Of a DNA stretch of 64,000 bases, positions 35,965 to 44,464 are shown piece by piece. The position numbers were made by a program, and so were the translations under genes. How positions within the stretch are numbered: position 1 is the first letter of the stretch; each line of letters begins with the position of its first letter. Under the pieces are notes generated by a model. That model did no database searches. It was not told where the DNA came from and saw nothing but the letters and a program-made list of their open reading frames with translations. Origin of the DNA: Streptomyces geranii (GTDB lineage Bacteria > Actinomycetota > Actinomycetes > Streptomycetales > Streptomycetaceae); contig NZ_PJME01000029.1 of assembly GCF_002954775.1 (NCBI RefSeq), positions 1-64,000 of the forward strand. The letters are read 5' to 3'.

Positions 35965-36372
35965 GACCTGACGGTAGGGGCGGGACGTAACGGGACGATC
36001 TCCGAGTGGTTTCCGGCAGCTTGCGCGAAAGCCGTGGCACGCGCTTTCCCGGCGGTCGCATGGTGCGGGACGGTACGGGGCATGCTGTTGGCCCCGGCCG
36101 GATGGGGGCATCCCGCCGGGGCCGCTTCAGGCGTTCCCCCGTGCGCCCCGAGGCGCCCCCGTGTACGCCTGTGGAAGCGCCTTCCACAATGCCCTCTTCG
36201 GCAACGCCCCACCACCATCAGCTTGTTGCAGGGACAAGGGCGGAGGAGGGGCGAAAGTCGGACATTGGGGGGAGATCGGAGGCGCGCGGCCTGTCAAGCC
36301 GTGTTGCGGACCACGTCCGGGCCGCGCATAGTTGCGCTGCAAACAGGGCTGGACACAGGGGTGGGATGGGCG
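35965..36372. other. divergent intergenic region, ATP-grasp / LuxR-1
   Basis: 408 bases that should hold both promoters. An inverted pair GGAAGCGCCTTCC lies at about 36173-36185, and a CATAGT box near 36337 could serve the rightward gene. No RNA gene is recognised. Open frames across it are shadows of the ATP-grasp gene. Confidence 0.45.
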
Positions 36373-37506
36373 ATGGCCGGGCACGGGACGGACGAGCATC
36401 CACACGGTGCTGACCGACTGTGCGGGGCCGGGGATCGCGTGTACTCCGGGGCCGTACGGCGGGGCCGTGTGCGGCGTCGCGACGCCGAGGCGGTGCCCTG
36501 CCTGCTCGAACTCGGCCTGCTGCACCCCGATCCCGACGACATGGCCTGGCTGGTGCCGACCTCTCCGCAGGAGGTCATGACCCGGCTGCTGCGCGGTGTG
36601 TACGACGAGGTCAGCGTGAGCCAGCGGCGCGTGGGCTCGGCCGTCGCGGCCTTCGAGTGGTACGCCGCCCTGGGCGAGGAGAGCCCCTTCCCGGGCGCCG
36701 GGTCCGCGGCCGGCGGCCCCGGCACGGGCGGCGGCGAGGGCACCGCCCTGCGCGTCCTGGACGGCCTCTCCCGCATCCAGACCGCGATGGACGAGGCGAC
36801 CCAGGCCTGTACGACGGAGGTGCTGACCGTCCAGCCCGGCGGCATCCGGCGCGAGTACGAACTCTCCGAGGGCCTGCACCGGGCGCTGGAGCTGCGAGCC
36901 CGGGGCGTACGGATGCGCGGCCTGTACAACCACGTGGCCCGGCACGGCCAGGGCCTGCTCAACTACCTCGACCTGGTCGGCGACGCGGCCGAGGCCCGCA
37001 CCCTCGACGAGGTGATCGAACGCCTGATCCTCTTCGACCGCACGGTCGCCTTCATCCCCGCGAACGCGGACCGGACGATCGCCCTGGAGATCCGCCACCC
37101 GGCCCTGGTGGGCTACCTGGGCACGGTCTTCGACCGCATGTGGCGCCTGGCGATCCCGCTCACGGCCCAGCTCCCCGACACCGGCATCGAGGGCATCTCG
37201 CACCGCGAACGCTCGATCGCCGCACTCCTCGCCGAAGGCCACCAGGACGCGGTGGTCGCGGAACGCCTGGGCATCAGCGTACGAACCTGCCGCGCCCACA
37301 TCGCCCGCCTCGCGGAGACCCTGGGCGCGGCGAGCAGGACCCAGCTGGGCGTACGGATCGCCCAGGCGGGCCTGGACGGCCCCCGGGGCCCGGCGGAGCA
37401 GCCAGGCCCCCCGGTCACCCTCCCGGCCCCGCAGCCGCCCCGGGAGCCTGTCCCGACCCCGCCTCCGGCGCCCGCTCAGGCTCCAGAATCCCCGACTGTC
37501 CGATGA
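36373..37506 (+). CDS. LuxR-type regulator with PLD/TrmB-like sensory domain (LuxR-1)
   Basis: About 377 residues from ATG 36373; the frame is open far upstream, but that part is antisense to the ATP-grasp gene. Residues 15-70 form a conserved N-terminal helix block (DAEAVPCLLELGLLHPDPDD). A central domain contains TEVLTVQPGGIRR and DRTVAFIPANADRTIALEIR, resembling TrmB-type effector domains. The C-terminal GerE/LuxR HTH (about 274-335) has ERSIAALLAEGHQDAVVAER, LGISVRTCRAHIARL. A Pro-rich tail follows. It is paralogous to the two LuxR genes facing it, and its 3' end overlaps LuxR-2 by 92 bases. Target and ligand unknown. Confidence 0.85.
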   Translation: MAGHGTDEHPHGADRLCGAGDRVYSGAVRRGRVRRRDAEAVPCLLELGLLHPDPDDMAWLVPTSPQEVMTRLLRGVYDEVSVSQRRVGSAVAAFEWYAALGEESPFPGAGSAAGGPGTGGGEGTALRVLDGLSRIQTAMDEATQACTTEVLTVQPGGIRREYELSEGLHRALELRARGVRMRGLYNHVARHGQGLLNYLDLVGDAAEARTLDEVIERLILFDRTVAFIPANADRTIALEIRHPALVGYLGTVFDRMWRLAIPLTAQLPDTGIEGISHRERSIAALLAEGHQDAVVAERLGISVRTCRAHIARLAETLGAASRTQLGVRIAQAGLDGPRGPAEQPGPPVTLPAPQPPREPVPTPPPAPAQAPESPTVR

Positions 37507-38437
37507 GATAGCCGAGTTGAGCCCGGCTCTCGCTGCCGAGGGTGGCGGCGAGCTTGGCGATGTGGACCCGGGCGGTACGGATGTTCAGGCCGAGGCGGGT
37601 CGCGATGACGGCGTCGGTGTGGCCCTCGACCAGGAGAGTCGCGATGGCTCGCTGGCGGGGGGTGACGCCGTTGAGGGTGGGGGGCTGGACCGCCTCGGGG
37701 TACATGGGGGTGGCCAGGCGCCACAGACGGTCGAAGGTGGTGGCGAAGTAGTGCACCAGGACCGGGTGCCGGACCTCCAGGGCGAGGGAACGGTCCTGGC
37801 TGGCCGGGATGAAGGCGACGGCCCGGTCGATGACGATGAGCCGGTCGGTGATCTCGTCCAGCGTGCGGGCCTCGGTGTCGCCCCTGAGCTGTTCGTAGCG
37901 GGCCCGGACGGCGGGGGAGTGGCGGACCGTGTGCTGGTAGAGGGTGCGGATACGGGCGCCCCGGTCGAGGAGGGCCTGGTCGCGGTCCAGGGTGGTCAGT
38001 GTCTTGGTGAGGAGGCCCGCGTGGGGCTGGACGGCCAGGAGTTCACCGGCGGCGTCGGCCATCGTCCGGGAGATGGCCTCGTTGATCCGGTCGAAGCCAC
38101 TGAGGAGCCTGATCATGGGCGAGTCGGCCACCGTGTCCGGCGCGTCGGCGTCCAGCAGCGGTACGAACGCCTCGGCCAGCAGTGCCTCCCGCCGGCGCAG
38201 CCCGGCGACGGCCTCCGCGCTGTCGCGCAGCAGCAGGGGCAGGGCCACCGCCGGGGCCAGCGGGCGCAGCTGGTGCGGGGCCTCCAGGTCGGGCCGGAGC
38301 AGCCCGGTGTCGAGCAGACAGGGCACGGTGGCGGCCGTGTCCGCCGGCACCTCGCCCTCGCGCAGGGCGCGGACGTACAGGCCCATGCCCGCCTCGCACA
38401 GCTCACCGGAGGCGTGCGGGTGCCCTGCCGCGCTCAA
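37415..38437 (-). CDS. LuxR-type regulator, same family (LuxR-2)
   Basis: A 340-residue protein from TTG 38437, which overlaps the stop of LuxR-3 (TTGA), so the two are translationally coupled. The N-terminal block reads AATVPCLLDTGLLRPDLEAP, the central domain GELLAVQPHAG and DRAVAFIPASQDRSLALEVR, and the C-terminal HTH QRAIATLLVEGHTDAVIATR, LGLNIRTARVHIAKL. The tail is Gly/Ala/Pro-rich. Same architecture as LuxR-1 and LuxR-3. The predicted role is transcriptional control in response to an unknown signal. Confidence 0.85.
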   Translation of the reverse strand: MSAAGHPHASGELCEAGMGLYVRALREGEVPADTAATVPCLLDTGLLRPDLEAPHQLRPLAPAVALPLLLRDSAEAVAGLRRREALLAEAFVPLLDADAPDTVADSPMIRLLSGFDRINEAISRTMADAAGELLAVQPHAGLLTKTLTTLDRDQALLDRGARIRTLYQHTVRHSPAVRARYEQLRGDTEARTLDEITDRLIVIDRAVAFIPASQDRSLALEVRHPVLVHYFATTFDRLWRLATPMYPEAVQPPTLNGVTPRQRAIATLLVEGHTDAVIATRLGLNIRTARVHIAKLAATLGSESRAQLGYLIGQSGILEPERAPEAGSGQAPGAAAGPGG

Positions 38438-39420
38438 CGGTCCTGGTCCAGGAGCCCCGACTGAGCGATGAGATAGCCCAGCTGAGCGCGGCTGCCGCTG
38501 CCGAGGGCGGTGGCCAGCTTGGCGATGTGGGCGCGGCAGGTACGGACGTTCATCCCGAGGCGCCGGGCGATGGCCTCGTCGACGTGGCCTTCGATCAGGA
38601 GCTTGGCGATGGAGTGCTGGATGTCGGTGATGCCGTCCGGGTCGGTGTCGTACGGGGTGCCCGCCCGCAGGGGTACGGCGCGGCCCCACATGAACTCGAA
38701 GACCTTGACCAGGTAGCGGACGAGGCCGGGGTGGCGAAGTTCCAGGGCGACCTGGCGGTCGTCGCTGACGGGGATGAAGGCCACGGTCTCGTCGCAGATG
38801 ATGAGGCGCTCGACGATTTCGTCGATGGTGCGGTACTCGGCCTTGCTGTCCGCGAACCGGTCCACGTAGGCCAGCCGCTCGGGGCTGTAGCGGGCCGTGT
38901 GCTGGTAGAGGGTCCGGATCCGCACTCCGCGTTCGCTCAGCGGTCGGTCGCGGTCCAGCGCCTCCACGAGCCGGTTCTCGGCGCTGCGGTGGCTGATCGG
39001 CTGGACTGTGAGCATCTCGGCCTGACACTGGGCGGTCGCCAGGTCGAGTGCCGAATTGATGCGGTCGAGGCCTTCCAACACCGTGATCGAGTGCGTCGGG
39101 GAGGTTTCCTGAGCGCTCAGGGCCATGAACGGTTCGAAGAGCTCGGAGAGCGCGATCGACTGCCGCCGCTGCTCGGTGATCTCGCGTTCCAGCGGGTTGA
39201 GCCGCTGGGCGAGCGCGATCGATGGTGGAACCGGACGCAACCAGTTGGCGTCGTCGGGGTCGGGGTGCAGGAGGGCGAACTCCAGCAGGCAGGGCGCGGA
39301 CGCGATGTCCGCGCGCGAGATGCGTCCCGTACGCAGGGCGTTTGCGTAAAGGCGGGTTCCCTCGCCACACAGTTCGGTCACCGCGTGAGGATGTGCCACT
39401 TTGGTCCCATTTGATGTCAA
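38434..39420 (-). CDS. LuxR-type regulator, same family (LuxR-3)
   Basis: A 328-residue protein. The start TTG 39420 is chosen because GGGGGTGAAG lies just upstream; a GTG 18 bases downstream (VAHPHAVTEL) and an ATG at 39448 are alternatives. The N-terminal block is SAPCLLEFALLHPDPDDANW, the central domain AEMLTVQPISHRSAENRLVE and DETVAFIPVSDDRQVALELR, and the HTH QHSIAKLLIEGHVDEAIARR, LGMNVRTCRAHIAKL. It is divergent from a small secreted peptide gene across 114 bases and leads the LuxR-3/LuxR-2 operon. That arrangement resembles peptide-responsive regulators (inference). Confidence 0.85.
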   Translation of the reverse strand: MTSNGTKVAHPHAVTELCGEGTRLYANALRTGRISRADIASAPCLLEFALLHPDPDDANWLRPVPPSIALAQRLNPLEREITEQRRQSIALSELFEPFMALSAQETSPTHSITVLEGLDRINSALDLATAQCQAEMLTVQPISHRSAENRLVEALDRDRPLSERGVRIRTLYQHTARYSPERLAYVDRFADSKAEYRTIDEIVERLIICDETVAFIPVSDDRQVALELRHPGLVRYLVKVFEFMWGRAVPLRAGTPYDTDPDGITDIQHSIAKLLIEGHVDEAIARRLGMNVRTCRAHIAKLATALGSGSRAQLGYLIAQSGLLDQDR

Positions 39421-39534
39421 ATCTTCACCCCCCAGGGTCCTGAACATGCAGGAACATGATGCACCGATCGTGTGGCCATGACGTGCCTGAATGAGCCATG
39501 GTCTTATCAGACGGGGGAAGAAGGGGACCTTCAA

Positions 39535-39735
39535 GTGAGGACGAAGCCGACTATGCGTAACAGAATGCTTCGCTCGGTGCTTGTCGCCGCCTTCTCCGCC
39601 GTTGTGGCCTTCGGAGCAGTGGCTGGCCTCTCCGGTGTGAGCAGTGACGCGCACAAGGCGGACGGCATCCAGTATGTGGCCGACGATGCCCTGAGCGACG
39701 CGTTGGTCACTCCTGCGGACAGTAAGTGGGACTGA
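39535..39735 (+). CDS. small secreted peptide, possible signal
   Basis: A 66-residue protein from GTG 39535, with GAAGAAGGGG 8 bases upstream. Residues 1-36 form a Sec-type signal peptide (KPTMRNRMLRSVLVAAFSAV, VAFGAVAGLSGVSS) with a likely cleavage near Ala39. The remaining mature peptide is about 27-30 residues, acidic, with Lys and Trp near the end (PADSKWD). No cysteines, so it is not a lantibiotic-type or disulfide peptide. It sits divergently from LuxR-3 and 5 bases before the Rieske-like gene, so it is in that operon. No known family recognised; an extracellular signal or cofactor for the LuxR trio is inference. Confidence 0.7.
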   Translation: MRTKPTMRNRMLRSVLVAAFSAVVAFGAVAGLSGVSSDAHKADGIQYVADDALSDALVTPADSKWD

Positions 39736-39740
39736 TCGCG

Positions 39741-40094
39741 ATGACCACCCCACCCGACGATCGCTCGTTCCGTCGCGAAATGGCCACGGCCTACCGCTCC
39801 GGCTGGCACTTCATCGACCTGGTCACCGCCATCCCCCACAGCGGCGACTCGCTGATGGTGACCGTGTTCGGAGAGCCGGTTGTCGTGACGCGGGACGACG
39901 ACGAGGACGTACGGGCGTACCGGTGTCTGCGGCGGCCTCGGGGGGCGCCGCAGCCCGTGCGGTGTGCCATCCGGTACGGAATGATCTTTGTGAACCTGGA
40001 CCAGCGCGACCACCGGCTGGACCACCCTGACATCCCGGAGATCCCCGATTTCCAGGACGTGCAGACCATCTCAGCCACCCCCCGCAGTGCCTGA
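39741..40094 (+). CDS. degenerate Rieske-like small protein
   Basis: A 117-residue protein from ATG 39741, with GTGGGA 9 bases upstream. Its layout follows the N-terminal Rieske domain of ring-hydroxylating oxygenases: SGWHFIDLVTAIPHSGDSLM, TVFGEPVVVTRDDDEDVRAY, then CLRRPRGAP and CAIRYGMIFVNLD. The two ligand boxes C-x-H and C-x2-H appear as Cys62-Leu-Arg64 and Cys75-Ala-Ile-Arg78, so both cysteines stay and both histidines are arginine. It therefore should not hold a normal 2Fe-2S cluster. It lacks the catalytic oxygenase domain. It is co-transcribed with the secreted peptide. Function unknown. Confidence 0.65.
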   Translation: MTTPPDDRSFRREMATAYRSGWHFIDLVTAIPHSGDSLMVTVFGEPVVVTRDDDEDVRAYRCLRRPRGAPQPVRCAIRYGMIFVNLDQRDHRLDHPDIPEIPDFQDVQTISATPRSA

Positions 40095-40137
40095 CGCGAT
40101 TCCCCCGTCGCAGTAGATCGCTCAGGTACTTCCCCCC

Positions 40138-40178
40138 GCAGCGGCGTCACCGTGACCTGAACACGGTGACGCCGCTGC
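40138..40178 (+). terminator. terminator after the peptide/Rieske-like operon
   Basis: A 17-bp perfect stem (GCAGCGGCGTCACCGTG with its complement) with a 7-base loop, followed by TATTT, 43 bases after the stop. Confidence 0.85.
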
Positions 40179-40297
40179 TATTTCCGGTGAAATTTCAGCG
40201 TTTACCGTGATCCCTCCGGGCGCCGCGTCCCCCTCGCGCCCCTCCCGCACCCCACGCCTGCTTGGCTGAAAACCGCCCCTCCCGCACCTGCTCCCCG

Positions 40298-40330
40298 CCG
40301 CCCGTCCGTGATTCAGGACGGGCGGTTTTT
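40298..40330 (+). terminator. second hairpin with T-run before clpB
   Basis: A 10-bp stem CCGCCCGTCC / GGACGGGCGG with an 8-base loop and five T. It insulates clpB from upstream transcription. Confidence 0.8.
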
Positions 40331-40355
40331 CCGTCTGTCCGGTCCCCGTCCGCAC

Positions 40356-40376
40356 CTTGAGTGGAATAGACTCAAC
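40356..40376. promoter_or_regulatory. HAIR operator (HspR site) of clpB
   Basis: CTTGAGT, 7 bases, ACTCAAC matches the HspR consensus at all but the last base. It lies 50 bases before the clpB start, so clpB joins the HspR regulon with the dnaK operon. Confidence 0.88.
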
Positions 40377-40426
40377 TTTGTGTACGTTGGCTGTGTCAGT
40401 CAGGGAGTGGAGAGGAGACAGCGACC

Positions 40427-43048
40427 GTGGACGCCGAGCTGACCAACAGGAGCCGGGACGCGATCAACGCGGCCACCAGCAAAGCCGTGGCCGGAGGGCA
40501 CGCGGATCTCACGCCCGCGCATCTGCTGCTGGCGCTGCTCAGCGGGCAGGACAACGAGAACATCACCGACCTGCTGGCCGCCGTCGAGGCCGACCAGGTC
40601 GCCGTGCGGGCGGGAGCCGAGCGCGTACTCGCCTCGCTGCCCAGCGTGACCGGCTCGACTGTCGCTCCCCCACAGCCCAACCGGGAACTTCTTTCGGTCA
40701 TCGCCGATGCGGCCGAACGGGCGAAGGAGCTGGGTGACGAGTACCTCTCCACCGAGCACCTCCTCGTCGGCATCGCCGCGAAGGGCGGCCCCGCCGGGGA
40801 CGTACTCTCCCAGCAGGGCGCCGGCGCGAAGAAGCTGCTGGACGCGTTCCAGAAGAGCAGGGGAGGGCGTCGCGTGACCACAGCCGACCCCGAGGGCCAG
40901 TACAAGGCCCTGGAGAAGTTCGGTACGGATTTCACGGCCGCCGCGCGGGACGGCAAGCTCGACCCGGTCATCGGCCGCGACCAGGAGATCCGCCGGGTCG
41001 TGCAGGTGCTGTCCCGGCGTACGAAGAACAATCCCGTCCTCATCGGTGAGCCGGGCGTCGGCAAGACGGCCGTCGTCGAAGGGCTCGCCCAGCGGATCGT
41101 CAAGGGCGATGTGCCCGAGTCCCTGAAGAACAAGCGGCTCGTCTCCCTCGACCTCGGTGCGATGGTCGCGGGCGCGAAGTACCGGGGTGAGTTCGAGGAG
41201 CGGCTCAAGACCGTCCTCGCGGAGATCAAGGACTCCGACGGCCAGATCATCACCTTCATCGACGAACTCCACACGGTCGTCGGCGCGGGCGCGGGCGGCG
41301 ACTCCTCCATGGACGCCGGCAACATGCTGAAGCCGATGCTGGCGCGCGGCGAACTGCGCATGGTCGGCGCGACGACCCTCGACGAGTACCGGGAGCGGAT
41401 CGAGAAGGACCCGGCGCTGGAGCGCCGCTTCCAGCAGGTTCTCGTCGCGGAGCCGAGTGTCGAGGACACGATCGCCATCCTGCGCGGGCTCAAGGGGCGT
41501 TACGAGGCCCATCACAAGGTCGTCATCGCCGACAGTGCGCTGGTCGCCGCCGCCACCCTCTCCGACCGGTACATCACCTCCCGTTTCCTCCCCGACAAGG
41601 CGATCGACCTCGTCGACGAGGCGGCGTCGAGGCTCCGGATGGAGATCGACAGCTCTCCGCTCGAGATCGACGAACTCCAGCGCGCCGTGGACCGGTTGAA
41701 GATGGAGGAGCTGGCGCTGGAGAAGGAGACCGACCCCGCCTCGCGCGAGCGGCTGGAGCGGCTGCGCCGTGATCTCGCCGACAAGGAGGAGGAGTTGCGC
41801 GGGCTGACCGCCCGTTGGGAGAAGGAGAAGCAGTCCCTCAACCGGGTCGGCGAGCTGAAGGAGAAGCTCGACGAACTGCGCGGCCAGGCCGAACGGGCCC
41901 AGCGCGACGGCGACTTCGACACCGCCTCCAAGCTCCTCTACGGCGAGATCCCCACCCTGGAACGGGACTTGGAGGAAGCCTCGGAGGAAGAGGAGGAGGC
42001 CTCCCGGGACACCATGGTCAAGGAGGAGGTCGGCCCCGACGACATCGCGGACGTCGTCGGCGCGTGGACCGGTATCCCGGCCGGCCGTCTCCTGGAGGGC
42101 GAGACCCAGAAACTCCTGCGCATGGAGGAGGAGTTGGGCCGCCGTCTCATCGGCCAGAGCGAGGCCGTACAGGCGGTCTCCGACGCCGTACGGAGGACGA
42201 GGGCCGGCATCGCGGACCCGGACCGGCCGACGGGTTCGTTCCTGTTCCTGGGGCCCACGGGCGTCGGCAAGACGGAGTTGGCCAAGGCCCTCGCCGACTT
42301 CCTCTTCGACGACGAGCGGGCGATGGTCCGCATCGACATGTCGGAGTACGGCGAGAAGCACAGCGTGGCGCGACTGGTCGGCGCGCCGCCCGGCTACGTC
42401 GGCTACGAGGAGGGCGGCCAGCTGACGGAGGCGGTGCGCAGGCGCCCGTACAGCGTGGTGCTGCTCGACGAGGTCGAGAAGGCCCACCCGGAGGTCTTCG
42501 ACGTCCTCCTCCAGGTGCTGGACGACGGCCGTCTCACGGACGGCCAGGGCCGGACCGTCGACTTCCGCAACGCCATCCTCATCCTCACCTCGAACCTGGG
42601 CAGCCAGTTCCTGGTCGAGCCGCTGACGTCGGAGGAGGAGAAGAAGCAGCAGGTGCTGGAGGTGGTGAGGGCGTCCTTCAAGCCGGAGTTCCTGAACCGG
42701 CTGGACGACCTGGTGGTCTTCTCGGCGCTCAACAGGGCGGAGCTGGAGCGCATCGCCGCCCTGCAGATCGGCCGCCTGGCCAAGCGCCTGGCCGAGCGCC
42801 GCCTCACCCTGGACATCACCCCGGCCGCCCTGGCCTGGCTGGCGGACGAGGGCAACGACCCCGCGTACGGCGCCCGGCCACTGCGTCGCCTGATCCAGAC
42901 GGCGATCGGCGACCGGCTCGCCAAGGAGATCCTGGCGGGCGAGGTCAAGGACGGCGACACGGTCCGGGTGGACGCGTTCGGGGACGGGCTGATCGTCGGG
43001 CCGGCTACCGGGGAAACGGGACCCGGGGCGAGCGGAAAGACGCTCTGA
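40427..43048 (+). CDS. clpB: ATP-dependent disaggregase ClpB
   Basis: An 873-residue hexameric AAA+ chaperone that resolubilises aggregates with DnaK. Residues 1-150 are the Clp N domain (two repeats, with TPAHLLLALL and STEHLLVGIA). The first AAA+ domain has Walker A GEPGVGKT near 206-213. The coiled-coil M domain runs about 400-520 (many Glu/Lys/Arg heptads). The second AAA+ domain has GPTGVGKTELAKAL near 608 and MSEYGEKHSVARLVGAPPGY. GTG start with GGAGAGGAG upstream. A HAIR element indicates HspR repression. A short Gly/Thr-rich tail ends it. Confidence 0.98.
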   Translation: MDAELTNRSRDAINAATSKAVAGGHADLTPAHLLLALLSGQDNENITDLLAAVEADQVAVRAGAERVLASLPSVTGSTVAPPQPNRELLSVIADAAERAKELGDEYLSTEHLLVGIAAKGGPAGDVLSQQGAGAKKLLDAFQKSRGGRRVTTADPEGQYKALEKFGTDFTAAARDGKLDPVIGRDQEIRRVVQVLSRRTKNNPVLIGEPGVGKTAVVEGLAQRIVKGDVPESLKNKRLVSLDLGAMVAGAKYRGEFEERLKTVLAEIKDSDGQIITFIDELHTVVGAGAGGDSSMDAGNMLKPMLARGELRMVGATTLDEYRERIEKDPALERRFQQVLVAEPSVEDTIAILRGLKGRYEAHHKVVIADSALVAAATLSDRYITSRFLPDKAIDLVDEAASRLRMEIDSSPLEIDELQRAVDRLKMEELALEKETDPASRERLERLRRDLADKEEELRGLTARWEKEKQSLNRVGELKEKLDELRGQAERAQRDGDFDTASKLLYGEIPTLERDLEEASEEEEEASRDTMVKEEVGPDDIADVVGAWTGIPAGRLLEGETQKLLRMEEELGRRLIGQSEAVQAVSDAVRRTRAGIADPDRPTGSFLFLGPTGVGKTELAKALADFLFDDERAMVRIDMSEYGEKHSVARLVGAPPGYVGYEEGGQLTEAVRRRPYSVVLLDEVEKAHPEVFDVLLQVLDDGRLTDGQGRTVDFRNAILILTSNLGSQFLVEPLTSEEEKKQQVLEVVRASFKPEFLNRLDDLVVFSALNRAELERIAALQIGRLAKRLAERRLTLDITPAALAWLADEGNDPAYGARPLRRLIQTAIGDRLAKEILAGEVKDGDTVRVDAFGDGLIVGPATGETGPGASGKTL

Positions 43049-43150
43049 GCTGAATTACGCCAACCATCGGTTAACCGTCGGGGGCGGGGGTTGCCACGCC
43101 CCGCCCCGCATGGGAGAGGATGGCGGAATCCGTACGAAGGGAAATTCACG

Positions 43151-43681
43151 GTGACCATCGACCCGTCCTCGATTCCGAACTTCGGGGGCCAGCCCGAGCC
43201 GCAGCCGCAAGGACCGGCGGGCCCCGTCGTCCCGGATCAGGACCTTGTGAAGCAGCTCCTCGAACAGATGGAGCTGAAGTACGTCGTCGACGACGAGGGT
43301 GACCTCGCGGCGCCGTGGGAGCAGTTCCGTACGTACTTCATGTTCCGTGGAGAGGGCGACCAGCAGGTCTTCTCGGTGCGGACGTTCTACGACCGCCCCC
43401 ACCAGATCGAGGCGAAGCCCGCGCTGCTCGAGGCGATCGACGACTGGAACCGCCGGACCCTGTGGCCCAAGGTCTACAGCCACACGCACGACGACGGCAC
43501 CGTCCGCCTGATCGGCGAGGCGCAGATGCTCATCGGTACGGGCGTCAGCCTGGAGCACTTCGTGTCGTCGACGGTGAGCTGGGTGCGGGCCGCGATCGAG
43601 TTCGACAAGTGGCTTGTCGAGCAGCTCGGTCTGGAGGAGGAGATCGACGAGGCGGAGAAGCCCGAGGACGACGAAGAGTAG
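43151..43681 (+). CDS. YbjN-domain protein
   Basis: A 176-residue cytoplasmic protein from GTG 43151, with GAAGGG upstream. A Pro/Gln-rich N-terminus is followed by the YbjN fold (QLLEQMELKYVVDDEGDLAA, YFMFRGEGDQQVFSVRTFYD, LLEAIDDWNRRTLWPKVYSH). The C-terminus is strongly acidic. YbjN-like proteins are predicted to resemble secretion chaperones or to act in stress responses, but the role is not settled. It stands 100 bases after clpB on the same strand. Confidence 0.85.
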   Translation: MTIDPSSIPNFGGQPEPQPQGPAGPVVPDQDLVKQLLEQMELKYVVDDEGDLAAPWEQFRTYFMFRGEGDQQVFSVRTFYDRPHQIEAKPALLEAIDDWNRRTLWPKVYSHTHDDGTVRLIGEAQMLIGTGVSLEHFVSSTVSWVRAAIEFDKWLVEQLGLEEEIDEAEKPEDDEE

Positions 43682-43689
43682 TCCTGCCG

Positions 43690-44049
43690 CTACGCCTGTA
43701 CGCAGAGGAGCCCGGCCGGGAGGCCGGGCTCTCGCCGTTTACGGCCGCTGCCGGGACTGGATCCGGAGCGTCCGGGCGCCCTGTCGCCCGAGTCAGAGGC
43801 TGAAGTCCAGGACCCGCACCGGCTGTTCCTTCCAGCTGTGTCGACGATCGCGATGCCGGGCGGGGCCGCGAGATGCTCCGCAGTGCCTGGCCGGGCCCGG
43901 TCGGCCTCGACCAGGGCACAGACGGTGGCGTACAGGAACCAACCCGACTCGGCATGGGCGCGATGGATCAGCCGGGAGACCAGGGCGTTGCCTCGTCCAG
44001 CGGCCACCATCGCGCTCTCGTCGAGGAGCACATGTACGTCAGGGGTCAC
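43690..44049 (-). pseudogene. decayed PIN-domain toxin
   Basis: The frame starts at GTG 44049, overlapping the stop of the putative antitoxin (GTGA). It opens like a PIN toxin: VHVLLDESAMVAAGRGNALV, SRLIHRAHAESGWFLY, ADRARPGTAEHLAAPPGIAI. At about 43840 homology stops and the frame runs on as Arg/Gly/Ser-rich sequence. In another frame the next bases read WKEQPVRVLDFSL and stop at 43793, which looks like the normal C-terminus of such PIN proteins. So an internal deletion plus frameshift has removed the middle with the later acidic residues. It is probably inactive. Confidence 0.6.
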
Positions 44050-44222
44050 GTGACACCCGCCTCGGTCATACGACGGTCGAGCTCGGCGTCCAACTCGGCC
44101 TGCTCGTGCTCGTCGGGGTCGTGGCCGTTCCACTCCCGCAGCACTGCCCGTGCCGTCGCAGCCCGCTCGACCCGCTCCGCCGGGGTGACCGGACCCCGGT
44201 CGCCGTCCGTCCTACGGGCCAC
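44046..44222 (-). CDS. putative antitoxin partner of the decayed PIN gene
   Basis: About 58 residues if read from GTG 44222 (VARRTDGDRG); the frame is open further upstream, so the start is uncertain. It is acidic and helical in its second half (ERVERAATARAVLREWNGHD, EQAELDAELDRRMTEAGV). It overlaps the PIN start by four bases, the usual antitoxin-toxin order. No DNA-binding domain is clear. Assignment rests on position. Confidence 0.4.
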   Translation of the reverse strand: MARRTDGDRGPVTPAERVERAATARAVLREWNGHDPDEHEQAELDAELDRRMTEAGVT

Positions 44223-44464
44223 CGGGTCCTTGTCCGCGAGGGTCCGGCGGGCCGCTGACCTCCCCAAAGAACCGGGGGAAAGAACTACCCACCCACCCAC
44301 CCTCCCCGGCTGGCAGGCCCGCGTCACTCGTACGAGTGACCGGCTTGCGGGCGCGGGATGCAGGCGGTTACGTTCGCCGAAACAACCGCAGACAGATACG
44401 GCCCCCGGCCGGGACTGCAATCCCGAACGAGGGCCTGACCAACCAGGAAGAAGCAAGCTTCCCG

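Noticed and set aside
34468..36372. N-terminal extension making LuxR-1 a 1012-residue protein
   Set aside because: The extension is antisense to the ATP-grasp gene and has no domain; the paralogues start near the chosen ATG.
36925..36932. GTACAACC match to the shared promoter
   Set aside because: It lies in the LuxR-1 coding region (Leu-Tyr-Asn-His) and the GRGTC half is absent at the fixed distance.
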